A DNA stretch of 29,093 bases from Mesostigma viride (taxonomy: Eukaryota; Streptophyta; Mesostigmatophyceae; Mesostigmatales; Mesostigmataceae), in the NCBI GenBank assembly GCA_009746045.1, contig RPFO01001587.1:1-29093 (forward strand), given 5' to 3'. The notes below the pieces were generated by a model. That model searched no databases. It worked only from the letters and a program-made list of their open reading frames with translations, and was not told the DNA's origin. Positions 28,703-29,093 of the stretch are shown here, piece by piece (position 1 is the first letter of the stretch; each line of letters begins with the position of its first letter). Position numbers and translations under genes: made by a program.

Positions 28703-28975
28703 GATGGTGAGTGGTGGGCAGTTGATGGTGAGTGAAGTGCAGTCGATGGTGAGCGATGGGGAGTTTATGGTGAGTGGTGGGGAGTCGATGGTGAGCGGTG
28801 GGGAGTTGATGGTGGGTGGTGGGGAGTCGATGGTGGGTGGTGGGGAGTTGATGGTGAGTGTGGGGAGTCGATGGTGAGTGGTGGGCAGTCGATGGTGGGT
28901 GGTGGGCAGTCGATGGGTGGTGGGGAGTTGATGGTGGGTGGTGGGGAGTCGATTGGGAGTGAAGTGCAGTCGATT
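28703..28975 (+). repeat. 21-bp minisatellite of GGTGAGTGGTGGGGAGTCGAT-type units
   Basis: About a dozen imperfect units of 21 bp (with shorter variants), built from GGTGRGTGGTGGGGAGTYGAT. GTGAGT or GTGGGT recurs in most units after GATG. It begins at the donor-like site ending the preceding frame. Ser/Pro/Thr-rich minus-strand frames are repeat artefacts. Confidence 0.85.
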
Positions 28976-29093
28976 ACGAAGTGAGGCGGCAATTGCGGGT
29001 GGTGGGCTGTGACGTGGGTCGACGTTTGGGGGTGGCGAGTGATGGGCAGTAAGGTATGCAAGCACCCTGGGTATGCTGAATGATGGGCAGTGA
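28976..29093. other. Right edge, nothing recognised
   Basis: Degenerate remnants of the minisatellite (GATGGGCAGT) and no gene. Confidence 0.4.

Noticed and set aside
28652-29065. Minus-strand Ser/Pro/Thr-rich frames
   Set aside because: Produced by the 21-bp minisatellite, whose period is a multiple of three.

Overview
The window looks like nuclear DNA from a large, repeat-rich eukaryotic genome. It shows nested LTR retrotransposons, DNA transposons, long microsatellites, big gene-poor stretches, and one long low-complexity protein gene flanked by a splice-donor-like site. A green alga or other plant-lineage organism would fit, but nothing in the sequence proves the taxon. There are no bacterial operons, ribosome binding sites or CRISPR arrays. 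I see no rRNA or tRNA gene.

Layout. Bases 1-18222 are one nest of mobile elements. The outer element (A) is a Ty3/gypsy-type LTR retrotransposon whose left part lies outside the window. Its pol begins at base 1 and is split at 507/11354 by a second, complete element of the same family (B, 508-11353). B has about 573-bp LTRs (TGTTACG...CGTAACA) and a 5-bp target duplication, ACCTA. A ends with its own 3' LTR at 17649-18222. Each retrotransposon carries a roughly 1.7-kb TIR DNA transposon flanked by TTAA: 8530-10251 in B and 12366-14064 in A. The two DNA transposons share their interior, in opposite orientation, but have different terminal repeats.

The retrotransposon gene order, read from B, is LTR, primer-binding site, long leader, gag with a CCHC zinc knuckle, a likely -1 frameshift site (G GGG GGG plus a hairpin), then pol (protease, reverse transcriptase, RNase H, first half of the integrase zinc finger). 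Next come an unrecognised third gene (ORF3, about 650 codons), a polypurine tract and the LTR. The integrase catalytic core is missing from both copies, at different breakpoints. B's two LTRs are almost identical although its genes are full of stops and frameshifts, so B was probably mobilised in trans.

Bases 18223-24696 are gene-poor. They hold a possible Ser/Pro-rich minus-strand exon near 19.5-19.9 kb, a weaker minus-strand exon candidate near 21.2-21.4 kb, a C-rich (ACCCCC)n array and a (GGAT)n array of about 330 bp. Bases 24697-28641 are an uninterrupted 1314-codon frame for a disordered protein with RVxF-like and SILK motifs near its N terminus, which suggests protein phosphatase 1 docking. 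At its 3' end another frame encodes hydrophobic segments and runs into a GTGAGT donor-like site. That site opens a 21-bp minisatellite that repeats the same donor-like sequence.
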